Shown: positions 27,054-37,078 of the stretch, piece by piece
Layout of the letters: the number at the start of each line of letters is the position of its first letter
Numbering within the stretch: the first letter of the stretch is position 1
DNA from: Bordetella sp. LUAb4
GTDB lineage: Bacteria; Pseudomonadota; Gammaproteobacteria; Burkholderiales; Burkholderiaceae_B
DNA: 64,000 nt
Direction: 5' to 3'
Assembly: GCF_021325795.1 (NCBI RefSeq)
Contig: NZ_JAHPZX010000008.1
Location: forward strand, 124,001 to 188,000
Position numbers and translations under genes: made by a program
Notes under the pieces: model-generated
What the model saw: only the letters and a program-made list of their open reading frames with translations
Told to the model about the DNA's origin: nothing
The model's database searches: none

Positions 27054-27512
27054 ATGAAAACGATCATCTGGGTGATCTTCGGGCTGCTGGCCATTATCTG
27101 GACCGGCATCGTGTCGATGACATTGAAACTGGTGCATTGGCTGTTGGGCAGCATCGGCGACGTGCGGGTGCCGGTTCCCACCGCGCCGTCCACCGCCGCC
27201 CCCATGCCCGACTGGATGCCGCCCTGGATCGACACGAGCTGGGTGCACGCCCTGCAGGCCGGCATCGCCGATACCCTGAACCATATCAATCAGGCCCTGC
27301 CTATCCTGAACGGCCTGTCGGGCTGGCTGACGGTGTTGGGCTGGTTCACCTGGGGCCTGATCATGGCCCTGCTGCTGGTGCTGGCCCTGCTGCTCCACTG
27401 GTTGGTGGGCCGCAACTGGAACCCGCAAAAGCCGCCCTCCAACGGGCCGTCCCCCACGATGGCCCCACCGGCCCAGGGCAGCAACGGGCCGCCCCGCCTG
27501 CCTTTGAATTGA
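27054..27512 (+). CDS. Small inner-membrane protein of unknown function
   Basis: About 152 residues from ATG 27054 (an ATG at 27033 would add seven). Two clear transmembrane segments are visible: residues ~2-30 (IIWVIFGLLAIIWTGIVSM) and ~100-130 (FTWGLIMALLLVLALLLHW). The segment between them is Pro/Trp-rich with an amphipathic helix, and the C-terminal tail is Pro/Asn/Gly-rich and probably cytoplasmic. I recognise no family. The neighbouring SDR gene converges 60 bp downstream and gives no functional hint. Confidence 0.75.
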   Translation: MKTIIWVIFGLLAIIWTGIVSMTLKLVHWLLGSIGDVRVPVPTAPSTAAPMPDWMPPWIDTSWVHALQAGIADTLNHINQALPILNGLSGWLTVLGWFTWGLIMALLLVLALLLHWLVGRNWNPQKPPSNGPSPTMAPPAQGSNGPPRLPLN

Positions 27513-27574
27513 CAGGGCTGGTTCGCTGGCGCGGTGCCGCGGCTTCCCGCAAGCCATGAGGGCCTGCGCCCCTG

Positions 27575-28411
27575 TTACGCGTACTTCCCCACAAGCCCAC
27601 CGTCCACCACCAGCTCCGTGCCGGTGATGTATGACGCTTCGTCCGAAGCCAGGAAGGCGACGGCGTTGGCGACCTCCCAGGGGGTGCCCATACGGCCCAT
27701 GGGTACCTGGCGGTCGCGGGCACGGCTGGCGGACTGGGCGTCCTCGGGGTCGAACATGCGGCCCACGGTATGGCGCACGCGCGGGGTGTCGATCAGGCCG
27801 GGAATGACCGTGTTGGCGCGTATGCCGTCGGCGGCGTATTGCTGCGCCAGCATGCGGGCGAAGTGGATGACGGCGGCCTTGGTCACGCTATAGGCAAGGT
27901 GCGGATAGCCGGTATAGCGGATGCCGGCGATGGAAGACACGGTAACGATGGCGCCGCCCCCCTGGGCTTTCATGATGGGCGCCACCAGGCTGCTGGCGAT
28001 CAGCAGGCTGGTCACGTTGACGCGCTGGATGCGCTCCCACTCCTCCACGCTGATGTCGCCGGGGCCGCCGACCTTGCCGATGCCGGCATTGGTCTGCAGG
28101 ATGTCGATACGGCCGTATTCCGTCATGGCGCTGGCCACGGCCGCCCGCATGGCGGCTTCGTCGCCGACATCGGCGCACAGGGGCAAGGCCATGCCGCCGG
28201 CACGCTCGACCTCCCGCGCGGCGTCTTGCGCCGCTGCCGCGTCACGGTCCAGCGCGATGATGCGCGCGCCCTGCCGCGCCAGGGTCACGCAACTGGCCTT
28301 GCCTATGCTCCAGCCGGGGCCGCTGGCGCCCGCGCCCGCCACTAGCGCGACCTTGCCCGCCAGGCGCGACGACGATCCGGGCGAAGGCGGCGGCGAATCG
28401 ATGGCCATCAT
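27575..28411 (-). CDS. Short-chain dehydrogenase/reductase (SDR)
   Basis: About 278 residues, classical SDR. The cofactor motif is the variant VAGAGASGPGWSIGK (the GxxxGxG region enlarged), NAGIG supports the central sheet, and the active site shows Ser in VSSIAG and Tyr-x3-Lys in YSVTK. The C-terminus TGTELVVDGGLVGKYA is typical. The ATG pair at 28406-28411 overlaps the stop of the preceding SDR gene (ATGA), so this is the last gene of the acyl-CoA operon. NAD(P)-linked oxidation of a hydroxy intermediate is the likely role. The substrate is unknown. Confidence 0.92.
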   Translation of the reverse strand: MMAIDSPPPSPGSSSRLAGKVALVAGAGASGPGWSIGKASCVTLARQGARIIALDRDAAAAQDAAREVERAGGMALPLCADVGDEAAMRAAVASAMTEYGRIDILQTNAGIGKVGGPGDISVEEWERIQRVNVTSLLIASSLVAPIMKAQGGGAIVTVSSIAGIRYTGYPHLAYSVTKAAVIHFARMLAQQYAADGIRANTVIPGLIDTPRVRHTVGRMFDPEDAQSASRARDRQVPMGRMGTPWEVANAVAFLASDEASYITGTELVVDGGLVGKYA

Positions 28412-29172
28412 GCCGCCTGCCCCAGACCGACCGTCATGCCACCGCACACGTAGAGCACCTGGCCGGTGATGAAACCGGCACGGTCGTCCAGCAAAGACGC
28501 CACCGCATGCGCGACGTCCTCGGGTTGGCCCATGCGCTGCACCGGAATATTGTCGATGATGCGCTGCGTGGCCGGCGCGCCCGGTGGGTTGACGCGCGTG
28601 AACAGCTCGGTGGCGATGGGACCCGGGCCGATGGCGTTGACGGTCACGCCGTAAGCCCCCGCCTCCAGCGCCCAGGTCCGCGTCATGCCCAGCAGCCCTG
28701 CCTTGGTCGCCGCATACACGCTACGTTCGGCCTTGCCCAGCGCGGCGCGGCTGGCAATGTTGACCACGCGGCCGAAACGCGCCGCGCGCATGCCCGGCAG
28801 CAGGCCTTGCAGCAACAGCAAAGGCGCCTGGAGGTTCAGCGCGCTGACGGCGGCCAGGTCTTCCGGCGTGGCATCCTGCAATGGCGCCGGCCGTACGATG
28901 CCGGCGTTATTCACCAGGCGCAGCACGGGCCGCGTCGCGGTCAGTTCCGCCACGGCCTGGCGGGTGGCCGCCGCATCGCTCAGGTCGACCGCCACGCAGG
29001 TCTCGCCCGGCAGCGTTTGCGCGGGCGCGCGCAGATCGAAGTTGATCACTCGCGCGCCGTCGGCCAGCAGACGCCGGACCACCGCGCGGCCTATCCCCTG
29101 GCTGCCGCCCGTCACCAAGACATCGCGCGCCGCTTCCCTGCTTTCCGCTTCCCTGTTTTCCTTGATCGCCAT
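28408..29172 (-). CDS. Short-chain dehydrogenase/reductase (SDR, FabG-like)
   Basis: 254 residues. The cofactor loop TGGSQGIG (~22-29), NNAGI, the catalytic Ser in NIASRAALG and YAATK (Tyr-x3-Lys) are canonical, and the C-terminus ends ITGQVLYVCGGMTVG, close to FabG/3-oxoacyl reductases. A much longer frame is open upstream, but it overlaps the citryl-CoA lyase gene and is low-complexity Arg-rich, so the ATG at 29170-29172 is used. It lies eight bases after the lyase gene and overlaps the next SDR gene. It probably acts on a hydroxyacyl or hydroxy-acid intermediate of the pathway encoded here. Confidence 0.92.
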   Translation of the reverse strand: MAIKENREAESREAARDVLVTGGSQGIGRAVVRRLLADGARVINFDLRAPAQTLPGETCVAVDLSDAAATRQAVAELTATRPVLRLVNNAGIVRPAPLQDATPEDLAAVSALNLQAPLLLLQGLLPGMRAARFGRVVNIASRAALGKAERSVYAATKAGLLGMTRTWALEAGAYGVTVNAIGPGPIATELFTRVNPPGAPATQRIIDNIPVQRMGQPEDVAHAVASLLDDRAGFITGQVLYVCGGMTVGLGQAA

Positions 29173-29180
29173 GGCCCGTC

Positions 29181-30011
29181 TTACTCCTGTGCTTGATGTG
29201 ACTTGCCCTTGCCCACGTAGGGAATGGCATTGTCGATGGTGTCCCAGATGAAACGGCCGGACGGGCTTTCCTGTTCCTCGGCGACGTGCGCCACCAGGCC
29301 GGCGGCGCGCGAGATCACGGCGAAGCCGCGCATCAGCGCGGTGGGGATGCCCAGTTCGCCCAGCAAGGCCGCTACCGCACCGGTGGCGTTGATGGTGATG
29401 TGACGGCCCGCCACCTCGTCCACCGCCGCGGCCAGCGTGCGCAGGGCCTGCACCGATGCACCCGTCAGTTCCGGCTCGGCCTCGGCCAAGGTAAGCAGCT
29501 TGAGCGCGCGCGGATCGTCGGGCTTGTGCAGGTGATGACCGAAGCCCGGCATGGCGCGCTTCTCCGCCCGATGCGCGCGAGCGATGTCCAGCGCTTCGGC
29601 ACGCGGATCGGCGGCGTCCTTGATGCGATCCAGCAGGCGCGAGCAGTTTTCCATGGTGCCGACGAAAGAACTGCCCACGGCCATCAGGCCCGCGGCGACC
29701 GCGCCCTGCAGATTCTCCGGCGCGCTCATGTAGATCAGCCGCGTGGCGATGGCGCTGGGCGTCAGGCCATGCTCCATCAAGGTCACCAGTACGGCGTCGA
29801 CGATACGCAAGTCGACCGGGCGCGCCTTGCGTCCCGTGATCTGCATGAACAGCACCTCGGTGAAGGTCGTCTTGCCGATCAGGTCTTCGACCAGGTCGGC
29901 GTCGCGATAGGACATGCCGGTGAGATGATGCGCGCACAGCCGTGTGACCGGGCCCTGGTTCTTGCCCTTGCCGTTGCTCGCGTGATTCGAGTCGTTCGAT
30001 GTACCAGTCAT
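29181..30011 (-). CDS. Citryl-CoA lyase-like enzyme (short citrate synthase family)
   Basis: 276 residues, roughly the small-domain-reduced form of citrate synthase that is annotated as citryl-CoA lyase. Conserved parts are FTEVLFMQITGRKA near the N-terminus, GFGHHLHKPDDPRAL (CoA and carboxylate binding His/Arg) and the C-terminal RAAGLVAHVAEEQESP. Such proteins cleave or form citryl-CoA-like (3-hydroxy-3-carboxyl) thioesters. The start overlaps the acyl-CoA synthetase stop by four bases and has AGGAG upstream. Next to a CoA ligase this suggests CoA activation and then retro-Claisen or aldol cleavage of a branched organic acid. Confidence 0.88.
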   Translation of the reverse strand: MTGTSNDSNHASNGKGKNQGPVTRLCAHHLTGMSYRDADLVEDLIGKTTFTEVLFMQITGRKARPVDLRIVDAVLVTLMEHGLTPSAIATRLIYMSAPENLQGAVAAGLMAVGSSFVGTMENCSRLLDRIKDAADPRAEALDIARAHRAEKRAMPGFGHHLHKPDDPRALKLLTLAEAEPELTGASVQALRTLAAAVDEVAGRHITINATGAVAALLGELGIPTALMRGFAVISRAAGLVAHVAEEQESPSGRFIWDTIDNAIPYVGKGKSHQAQE

Positions 30012-31504
30012 GCAATCTCCTTGAGAGCGGCGTCGCGCACCGCGTTCTTGAGCACCTTGCCCACCGACGATCGGGGCAGGCTCTCGTAGATGTGGATCTG
30101 CTTGGGCGTATGCACGGGTCCCAGCAAGTCACGCACGTGCAGCTTGAGCGCATCGGCGTCGATGACGGCGCCGGCGCGGGGCTGCACGGCGGCATGTACC
30201 GCTTCGCCCCACTTGTCGTCGGGAACGCCGAATACGGAGCATTCGTGGACGTCGGGATGCGAGATCAAGGCGTTCTCCACGTCGACCGGGTAGACGTTGA
30301 AGCCGCCCGTGATGACGACGTCGCGCAGACGATCTTTCAGGAATAGATAGCCGCGTTCATCCACCAGCCCGGTATCACCGGTGCGCAGCCAGCCGTCGAC
30401 CAGGGTCTCGGCGGTTTTCTCCGGCAGACGCCAATAGCCCGTCATCACCAGGTCGCCGCGCACGGCCACTTCGCCGATTTCGCCGACGGGGCTGGGCTGG
30501 CCGTCGGGGTCCAGGATCGCCAGATCCGACAGCCATGTGACGCGGCCGACCGAGCCCAGGTTGGCGGCGTCCTCGAAATCAGCCGGACGCATGAGCGTGA
30601 CGATCTGCGGGGCTTCGGTCTGGCCGTAGGTCGTGCCCAACACGGGACCGAAGAAGGCGCGCGCCTGCTCGAATTTGCCCACGGGCATGGGCGCGCCGCC
30701 GTAGATGAGGTTGCGCAGTTTCGGGAAGTCGGCTCGCGACACGCCCTCTTGCGCCATGATCATGTAGATCAAGGTGGGCGGCATGAAACTGAGCGTGCCG
30801 CCACGCTCGCGGAAAGCCGCGGTGATGGTGGCGGGACTGGCCGCGTCGACCAGCAGCAAGGCGCCGCCCTGGGCCAGCAGCGGCAGCAGATAGGTACCCG
30901 TGCCGTGGGTGATGGGCGCGGCCACCACGTAGCGGTCCTGCGGGCCCAGGCCCCAGCCGGCGATCTGGTTGATGATGCCGGCATTCCAGGCGCGCGCCGG
31001 CTGCATCACGCCCTTGGGCAGGCCGGTGGTGCCGCCGGTGAACTTGATGGCCTGGACGGCCTCGCGATCCATGGGATAGGCAAGCGGTGCCGCTCCGGCA
31101 TGGCGGGCCAGCAGCGTGGGCAGGGCGTGTTCGTCCAGTCGGATGCGATGCGCGGCGAGGGAAGTGCCGACCAGGGGAGCGCCGACGGCGTCGAGCGCGA
31201 TGATGGACGGCGACGTAGCCTCCAGGATGCGGCCGATTTCGGTGGCTGTACTGCGATAGTTCAGGGGCACCCAGATCTTGCCGGCCGCCAGCGTCGCCAG
31301 CAGCGCCAGGATGTGTTCGGCCGTGTTCCCGGCGCAGATCGCGACGCGCGTCTGCGGCGCAGGATCGAAGGCCTGCATCGCCGCGGCCAGGGCCCGCACC
31401 CGATCCGCCAGGTCAGCATAGGAAATACTGCCATCCGGACCATCCAGCGCCGTATTGCCGGGGTAGCGCTGCGCCGCGCGGAAAAAGAAATCGATGGGGT
31501 ACAC
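30008..31504 (-). CDS. AMP-dependent acyl-CoA synthetase/ligase
   Basis: About 498 residues of the ANL superfamily. The P-loop FTGGTTGLPKGVM, A5 motif YGQTEAP, A7 region GWLRTGDTG, A8 hinge DRLRDVVITGGFNVYPVDVE and the adenylation lysine in PRSSVGKVLKN are intact, so it should be active. GTG at 31502-31504 is preferred because AAGGAG lies six bases upstream. A TTG nine codons earlier would destroy that spacing. First enzyme gene of the operon, it activates a carboxylic acid to its CoA ester for the downstream lyase and dehydrogenases. The exact acid is unknown. Confidence 0.93.
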   Translation of the reverse strand: MYPIDFFFRAAQRYPGNTALDGPDGSISYADLADRVRALAAAMQAFDPAPQTRVAICAGNTAEHILALLATLAAGKIWVPLNYRSTATEIGRILEATSPSIIALDAVGAPLVGTSLAAHRIRLDEHALPTLLARHAGAAPLAYPMDREAVQAIKFTGGTTGLPKGVMQPARAWNAGIINQIAGWGLGPQDRYVVAAPITHGTGTYLLPLLAQGGALLLVDAASPATITAAFRERGGTLSFMPPTLIYMIMAQEGVSRADFPKLRNLIYGGAPMPVGKFEQARAFFGPVLGTTYGQTEAPQIVTLMRPADFEDAANLGSVGRVTWLSDLAILDPDGQPSPVGEIGEVAVRGDLVMTGYWRLPEKTAETLVDGWLRTGDTGLVDERGYLFLKDRLRDVVITGGFNVYPVDVENALISHPDVHECSVFGVPDDKWGEAVHAAVQPRAGAVIDADALKLHVRDLLGPVHTPKQIHIYESLPRSSVGKVLKNAVRDAALKEIA

Positions 31505-31669
31505 CAGGAACTCCTTGAATACAGGTAGCAATTTGCAGACAACACGCGCGGCCCGGCATCCACCACCGCTCTAGCCACGAAGACGATCAGCCCAAGACAG
31601 GGGCGATAGCCCAGGAAAGGGGCGATGGGGGTACCCCCCATCATCAAAAAAACCCCTTATTCGAAAGGC

Positions 31670-32683
31670 CTACTCCGCCTTCAGGTTTGCCGTCTTCACC
31701 ACCTTCGCCCACTTGGCGGTCTCAGCCGCGACGAAGCTGCCGAAAGCCCTGGGCGAGTTGTCCGCCGGCGGCAGCACGAAGCCGCTCTTTTCGTAGACCG
31801 CACGCAGCTCGGGATCCTTCAACGCCTTGTTCAACGCCATATTCAAACGCTCGATCACCGCCGGCGGGGTGGCGGCCGGCGCCATCAGGCCGAACCACGA
31901 CTCCACCGAAAAACCAGGCAGGCCAGACTCCGCCAGCGTCGGCACATCCGGCGCGAAAGCCACGCGTTGTTGCGACGTCACGCCCAAGGCGCGCAGCTTG
32001 CCGGCGCGCACATGCGGCAGCGAGGACGGCATGTTGTCGAACATCGAATCAACCTGCCCGCCCAGCAGGTCCGCCACCGCCGGGCCACTGCCGCGGTAAG
32101 GCACATGCAGGATGTCGGTACCGGTTTCCATCTTGAACAACTCGCACGAAAGATGGATGGACGATCCGCTGCCCGACGAAGCGCAAGTCAACTTGCCCGG
32201 ATGCGCCTTGGCATAGGCGATGTACTCCTTCACCGTGTTGATCGGCACCTTGGGGTTGACCACCAGGATGTTGGGCACGGAAGCCATCATGCCAACAGGC
32301 GCGAAGTCCTTGTTCACGTCGTAATTGAGTTTGCTGTACAACGTCATGTTGATCGTGTTGGCGATCGAACCGACGTACAGGGTGTAGCCATCCGGCGCGG
32401 CGCGCGTCACGGTTTCCGCGCCGATATTGCTGTTGGCGCCGGTACGGTTTTCCACCACGAAAGTCTGGCCCAGCTCCTGGGTCAGCGACTTGGCCAACAG
32501 GCGCGCCACGATATCGGTAGCGCCGCCGGCGGCATAGCCGACCACCATGGTCACCGGATGGCTGGGGTATTTGGCCTGATTCTGGGCCTGGGTTTGGGCC
32601 TGGACCTGGGTTGTCAGCCCCAGGCCTATCGCGCCACCCAGCACGACGGCCGTCAGCGCACGCGCGCAGCGTGTAAGCATCAT
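31670..32683 (-). CDS. Bug-family TTT substrate-binding protein
   Basis: About 337 residues with a signal peptide (ARALTAVVLGGAIGLGL, cleavage near QVQAQ). A short Gln/Thr repeat (QTQAQNQAK) follows, then YPSHPVTMVVGYAAGGATDIVAR, ENRTGANSNIG and HVPYRGSGPAVADLLGGQ, the Bug hallmarks. GGAGA upstream supports the ATG at 32681-32683. It is divergent from the IclR gene and upstream of the CoA-ligase operon, so its ligand is probably the acid that the operon degrades. No membrane components are encoded nearby. It must use a TctAB pair elsewhere or act as a sensor. Confidence 0.93.
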   Translation of the reverse strand: MMLTRCARALTAVVLGGAIGLGLTTQVQAQTQAQNQAKYPSHPVTMVVGYAAGGATDIVARLLAKSLTQELGQTFVVENRTGANSNIGAETVTRAAPDGYTLYVGSIANTINMTLYSKLNYDVNKDFAPVGMMASVPNILVVNPKVPINTVKEYIAYAKAHPGKLTCASSGSGSSIHLSCELFKMETGTDILHVPYRGSGPAVADLLGGQVDSMFDNMPSSLPHVRAGKLRALGVTSQQRVAFAPDVPTLAESGLPGFSVESWFGLMAPAATPPAVIERLNMALNKALKDPELRAVYEKSGFVLPPADNSPRAFGSFVAAETAKWAKVVKTANLKAE

Positions 32684-32699
32684 TTCTTGTCTCCGTATG

Positions 32700-32779
32700 T
32701 TTGTCTGAATTTTGGACAAATCTGCGTTTGCCTGGGCTTATGATGCTTGCACGACAGAGGCAAGCAAAGATAATTTGTC
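32700..32779. promoter_or_regulatory. IclR-type operator: TTTGTC-N9-GACAAA plus a third half-site
   Basis: TTTGTC (32700-32705) and GACAAA (32715-32720) form an inverted repeat, and TTTGTC recurs at 32774-32779 just before the IclR start codon. All lie in the 102-bp divergent gap, so the regulator probably controls both itself and the Bug/CoA-ligase operon. Confidence 0.6.
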
Positions 32780-32785
32780 TAAATA

Positions 32786-33667
32786 ATGAACAAGATATCC
32801 ACCCATACTGCGAAACGGCGGACGGCCCGCACAGGCACGGCCAGTGAAGGACGGAGCGCGCGAGGCGCGTCCCGCATCGACGCCGCCACCGTGGCCGCGG
32901 CCCCCGCCGCGCAGGCGGCCGACGCTGGCCGCGAACGGGATGGCGGTCCGCGCACCCTGCGCCGCGGCCTGCACATCCTTGGCGCGCTACGACGCGCCGG
33001 TAGCACCGGTCTGCATGTGACGGAAATCGCCGCACAGACGGGGATGCAACGCTCCACCGTGTATCGCTTCCTCGACGTCCTGGTCGACGAAGGTTATGCG
33101 CTGCGCGATGGCGCCAAACCTCGTTATCGGGTGTTGCAGACCGACGCCGAAGGCGGCGATCCGCATGAACAGGCGATACGGCGCTGGCGCCCCGCCATGC
33201 GCCGCATCAGCGACGCCATTGGCGATTCGGTTTTCCTCATTTGCCGTGCGGGCGACGACTCGCTGTGCCTGCATCGCGAGATAGGCACTTACCCCGTCCA
33301 GGTGCTGACCGTTACCGTGGGGCACCGCCAGCCTTTGGGTGTAGGCGCGGCCGGCCTGGCGCTGCTCGCTGCCCTGCCCCCCGCCGAGGCAGCCGACGTG
33401 ATTGCCGGCAACGAGGTCGCTTTGCGGGGCTACGGCGGCCTGACGGCCGCGCACATCCGCCGCCTGGTGGAGAGCACGCGCGACCGTGGCTGGTCGGTCA
33501 TCGGCAATACCGCGGTGCCCGGCGTGCTTGGGGTAGGCATGGCCTGGTGCGATGCGGAAGGCTATCCACGGTTGGCGATCAGCGTGTCCACCCTGATCGA
33601 CCGCATGCCCGCCGCGCGCCAGCGAACCATCGCCGAAGTCCTGCGCGCCGAACTGGCGCAACGCTAG
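32786..33667 (+). CDS. IclR family transcriptional regulator
   Basis: 293 residues. An unusual ~50-residue Ala/Arg-rich disordered head precedes the IclR winged helix (RTLRRGLHILGALRRAG ... LHVTEIAAQTGMQRSTVYRFLDVLVDEGY) and the GAF-like effector domain with GDSVFLICRAGDDSLCLHRE and LGVGAAGLALLAAL. The ATG at 32786 fits the divergent promoter region, but a later start at about residue 50 would also give a complete IclR protein. It likely regulates the divergently transcribed operon, with the operator half-sites listed here. The effector may be the acid bound by the Bug protein. Confidence 0.92.
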   Translation: MNKISTHTAKRRTARTGTASEGRSARGASRIDAATVAAAPAAQAADAGRERDGGPRTLRRGLHILGALRRAGSTGLHVTEIAAQTGMQRSTVYRFLDVLVDEGYALRDGAKPRYRVLQTDAEGGDPHEQAIRRWRPAMRRISDAIGDSVFLICRAGDDSLCLHREIGTYPVQVLTVTVGHRQPLGVGAAGLALLAALPPAEAADVIAGNEVALRGYGGLTAAHIRRLVESTRDRGWSVIGNTAVPGVLGVGMAWCDAEGYPRLAISVSTLIDRMPAARQRTIAEVLRAELAQR

Positions 33668-33864
33668 TCGCGGACCCGCATTGCTCGACTGGGGTCTAGC
33701 CGGGCGGCAGCGCCATGGCCATCCACGGCGGTACGGAAATTTCCCCGCGGCATATCGCCAACTTCCGACACGCCTGTCCGAGGTGGCCGATTCCAGGGAG
33801 CCATGCGCCTGCCTATCCTGTCGTCACCTCGGCGCTGATGTGCTGGATAAACAGGATGCCCAAT

Positions 33865-35071
<1,207 letters not shown>

Positions 35072-35075
35072 TCGT

Positions 35076-36065
35076 TTAGTCCAACTTCGCGCCGGACTGC
35101 TCCACGATCGTCTTGTAGCGGCCAATCTCTGATTGGATGAATTGGCTGAACTGCGCCGGGCTCTGCGGCTCGGCCAGTTCCGCGCCCAGCGCGGTCAAGG
35201 TCTTGCGGACGTCAGGCTCGGCCAGGATGGCGTTGAGTTCCTTGTTCAGCCGCGCGACGATATCCGCCGGCGTGCCCGCGGGCGCCACCACGCCATACCA
35301 GGCCGACGCATACATGCCCTTCACACCCGCCTCATCGAAGGTGGGAACGTCAGGCAATTCCGGCAGGCGCTTCTGCGACGCGACGGCCAACGCGCGCAAG
35401 GCACCCGCCTTGACCTGTGCCAGCGAACCGGTGTCCAGCATCATGTCGACCTGCCCCGCCAGCAAGTCGGAGACGGCCGGGCCGCTACCCTTGTAGGGGA
35501 TGTGAACGATGTTCACACCGGCCGCGTGGTTCAGCATCGAGCCGGCCAGATGCTGCGATGAGCCGATACCGCCCGACCCGTAATTCAGCTTGCCCGGATT
35601 GGCTTTCGCATAGGCTAGCAATTCCTGCACGGTATTGAATCGCGACTTCTTCGGCACTTCCAGGATGTTGGGAATCGAAGCGACAAAAGCCACCGGCGCG
35701 AAGTCCTTCTGCGCGTCGAAGCCCAGATGGCTGTAAAGATGCGGGTTGGCGGCATTGGTCGAGCTGGTCGCCATGAGCAGCGTGTAGCCATCGGCGGCTT
35801 CGCGCACGAAGGCCGCGGTGCCGATATTGCCACCGGCACCGGCCTTGTTGTCGACGATCACGGTCTGCTTCAGACGGGTGCCCAACTGCTGTGCCAGGAT
35901 ACGGCCCAGGGCATCGGTGGCGCCGCCCGGAGGCCATGGCACCACCAGGCGGATGGGACGGTCGGGATAAGCGGCCGCCATGGCCGCGGGGGCGTGGGTG
36001 ACCAGCAAGGCAGCCGCGGCGCAGGCCGCTACGCCGGAAGCGCGCAACAGGGAAAGCAAACGCAT
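35076..36065 (-). CDS. Bug-family TTT substrate-binding protein
   Basis: About 329 residues with a clear signal peptide ([20 protein letters not shown], cleavage after AMA). Mature signatures are [36 protein letters not shown], and [21 protein letters not shown] at 36063-36065 is chosen because the preceding codons are not signal-like. It is encoded downstream of the RraA-type aldolase gene on the same strand, separated by a 39-bp duplicated sequence, and may deliver the substrate of that enzyme's pathway. As with the other Bug genes here, no TctAB partners are encoded nearby. Confidence 0.93.
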   Translation of the reverse strand: MRLLSLLRASGVAACAAAALLVTHAPAAMAAAYPDRPIRLVVPWPPGGATDALGRILAQQLGTRLKQTVIVDNKAGAGGNIGTAAFVREAADGYTLLMATSSTNAANPHLYSHLGFDAQKDFAPVAFVASIPNILEVPKKSRFNTVQELLAYAKANPGKLNYGSGGIGSSQHLAGSMLNHAAGVNIVHIPYKGSGPAVSDLLAGQVDMMLDTGSLAQVKAGALRALAVASQKRLPELPDVPTFDEAGVKGMYASAWYGVVAPAGTPADIVARLNKELNAILAEPDVRKTLTALGAELAEPQSPAQFSQFIQSEIGRYKTIVEQSGAKLD

Positions 36066-36117
36066 GGAAAAGTCTCCGGTTCGATGAATTATGTTTGAGC
36101 CGCGGCATCGCAATCCC

Positions 36118-36195
36118 GCGGCGGGTCTGCTGTCTGAGCCGCCTGAGCATGCGCCGGCGGCGGGTCTGCTGTCTGAGCCGCCTGAACATGCGCCG
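36118..36195. repeat. 39-bp direct tandem duplication (2 copies, 1 mismatch)
   Basis: GCGGCGGGTCTGCTGTCTGA... occurs at 36118-36156 and again at 36157-36195, differing at a single base. It lies in the gap between the Bug and RraA genes. Because the unit is a multiple of three, it is open in some frames, but I see no reason to call a gene. Confidence 0.9.
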
Positions 36196-36209
36196 GCGGC
36201 TGCACGGGA

Positions 36210-36842
36210 TCAGCGGCCCAGGGCGGCGTCTATCCAGCTGTCGTCGTAGTTGCCGGCGGCGATGTCGGCCAGCGTGCGGGTCTCATCGGCCAGCTTGGCG
36301 CGGGCGGCCTGCGCCACCGCGGCGGCCTGGGCAGGCGCCACGAACACGACGCCGTCTTCGTCGCCGATGACGATGTCGCCATGATTGACCACCACGCCGC
36401 CCACCGTCACGGCGCAACGGGTTTCACCCGGGCCGTTCTTGTAGGGGCCGCGATGGGTCACGCCGGCGGCGAAGCAGGGAAAGGCGGCGTGGCGGAAAGC
36501 GGCCTGGTCGCGGATGGCACCGTCGATGACGAAGCCTGCGCAGCCGCGCTTGCGCGCCACCTGCATCATGATTTCGCCGACCAGGGCGCGCTCCACCGAA
36601 CCGCCGCCGTCCACCACCAGCACGTCGCCGGGCTGCAGATGGCGCAGCGCCTCGTGGATGTACAGGTTGTCGCCCTGGCGGACGCGCACGGTGTAAGCCG
36701 TACCCAGCAAGGGCGCGTCGCCGTGGCGCGCATCCAGGCCGTGGGAGCCGGCGATGCGTTGCATGCAGTCGCTGATGAGCGAGGTGGCCAGGCCTTCGAA
36801 CAAAGTGGGTTCGATGCGGCCAGCGCTAGCGGCTATGGACAT
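36210..36842 (-). CDS. RraA-family aldolase (4-hydroxy-4-methyl-2-oxoglutarate aldolase-like)
   Basis: About 210 residues. The class II pyruvate aldolase/RraA fold is shown by SLISDCMQRIAG, GTAYTVRVRQGDNLYIHEAL, VLVVDGGGSVERALVGEIM, GFVIDGAIRDQAA and GDIVIGDEDGVVFV, with the GGG..E and R-D metal and substrate residues in place. GGAGA upstream supports the ATG at 36840-36842. Members cleave 4-hydroxy-4-methyl-2-oxoglutarate or 4-carboxy-4-hydroxy-2-oxoadipate to pyruvate plus a keto acid in aromatic acid breakdown, while some relatives only bind RNase E. The Bug gene downstream and the divergent LysR gene favour the catabolic role. Confidence 0.88.
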   Translation of the reverse strand: MSIAASAGRIEPTLFEGLATSLISDCMQRIAGSHGLDARHGDAPLLGTAYTVRVRQGDNLYIHEALRHLQPGDVLVVDGGGSVERALVGEIMMQVARKRGCAGFVIDGAIRDQAAFRHAAFPCFAAGVTHRGPYKNGPGETRCAVTVGGVVVNHGDIVIGDEDGVVFVAPAQAAAVAQAARAKLADETRTLADIAAGNYDDSWIDAALGR

Positions 36843-36855
36843 GCCTTTATCTCCG

Positions 36856-36870
36856 ATTATTGATAATAAT
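36856..36870. promoter_or_regulatory. ATTATT-GAT-AATAAT dyad, possible LysR box
   Basis: A 15-bp inverted repeat with 6-bp arms lies just upstream of the RraA-type gene in the divergent gap facing the LysR gene. It matches the T-N11-A form that LysR proteins bind, so it is a plausible operator for that pair. Confidence 0.5.
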
Positions 36871-37078
36871 TCTGTCAGGGCAAATCCTAAATCCGGCATA
36901 TGAAGAAAAAAAGCGATAAATTTGCGCCCTTCTCAGTGAATATTTTGAATGATGTTCGAGGCAGACTGAACCCGGGACCAGACTGGGTCGGGTCGAGCAG
37001 AGCCGCCGGCGCGCGTGGCGGCTGGTAAGCGGCAGGGTCGCTACGTCTTCCGTGCTCGGACATCAGAATCATCACCGT

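Noticed and set aside
29173-30195. N-terminal extension joined in frame to the SDR gene at 28408-29172
   Set aside because: It overlaps the citryl-CoA lyase gene in another frame, is Arg/Ser/Pro-rich and lacks motifs. The SDR has its own ATG at 29172.
31625-31660. Hairpin GATGGGGGTACCCCCCATC as terminator of the Bug gene at 31670
   Set aside because: On the minus strand the T-run precedes rather than follows the stem, so it does not fit an intrinsic terminator.
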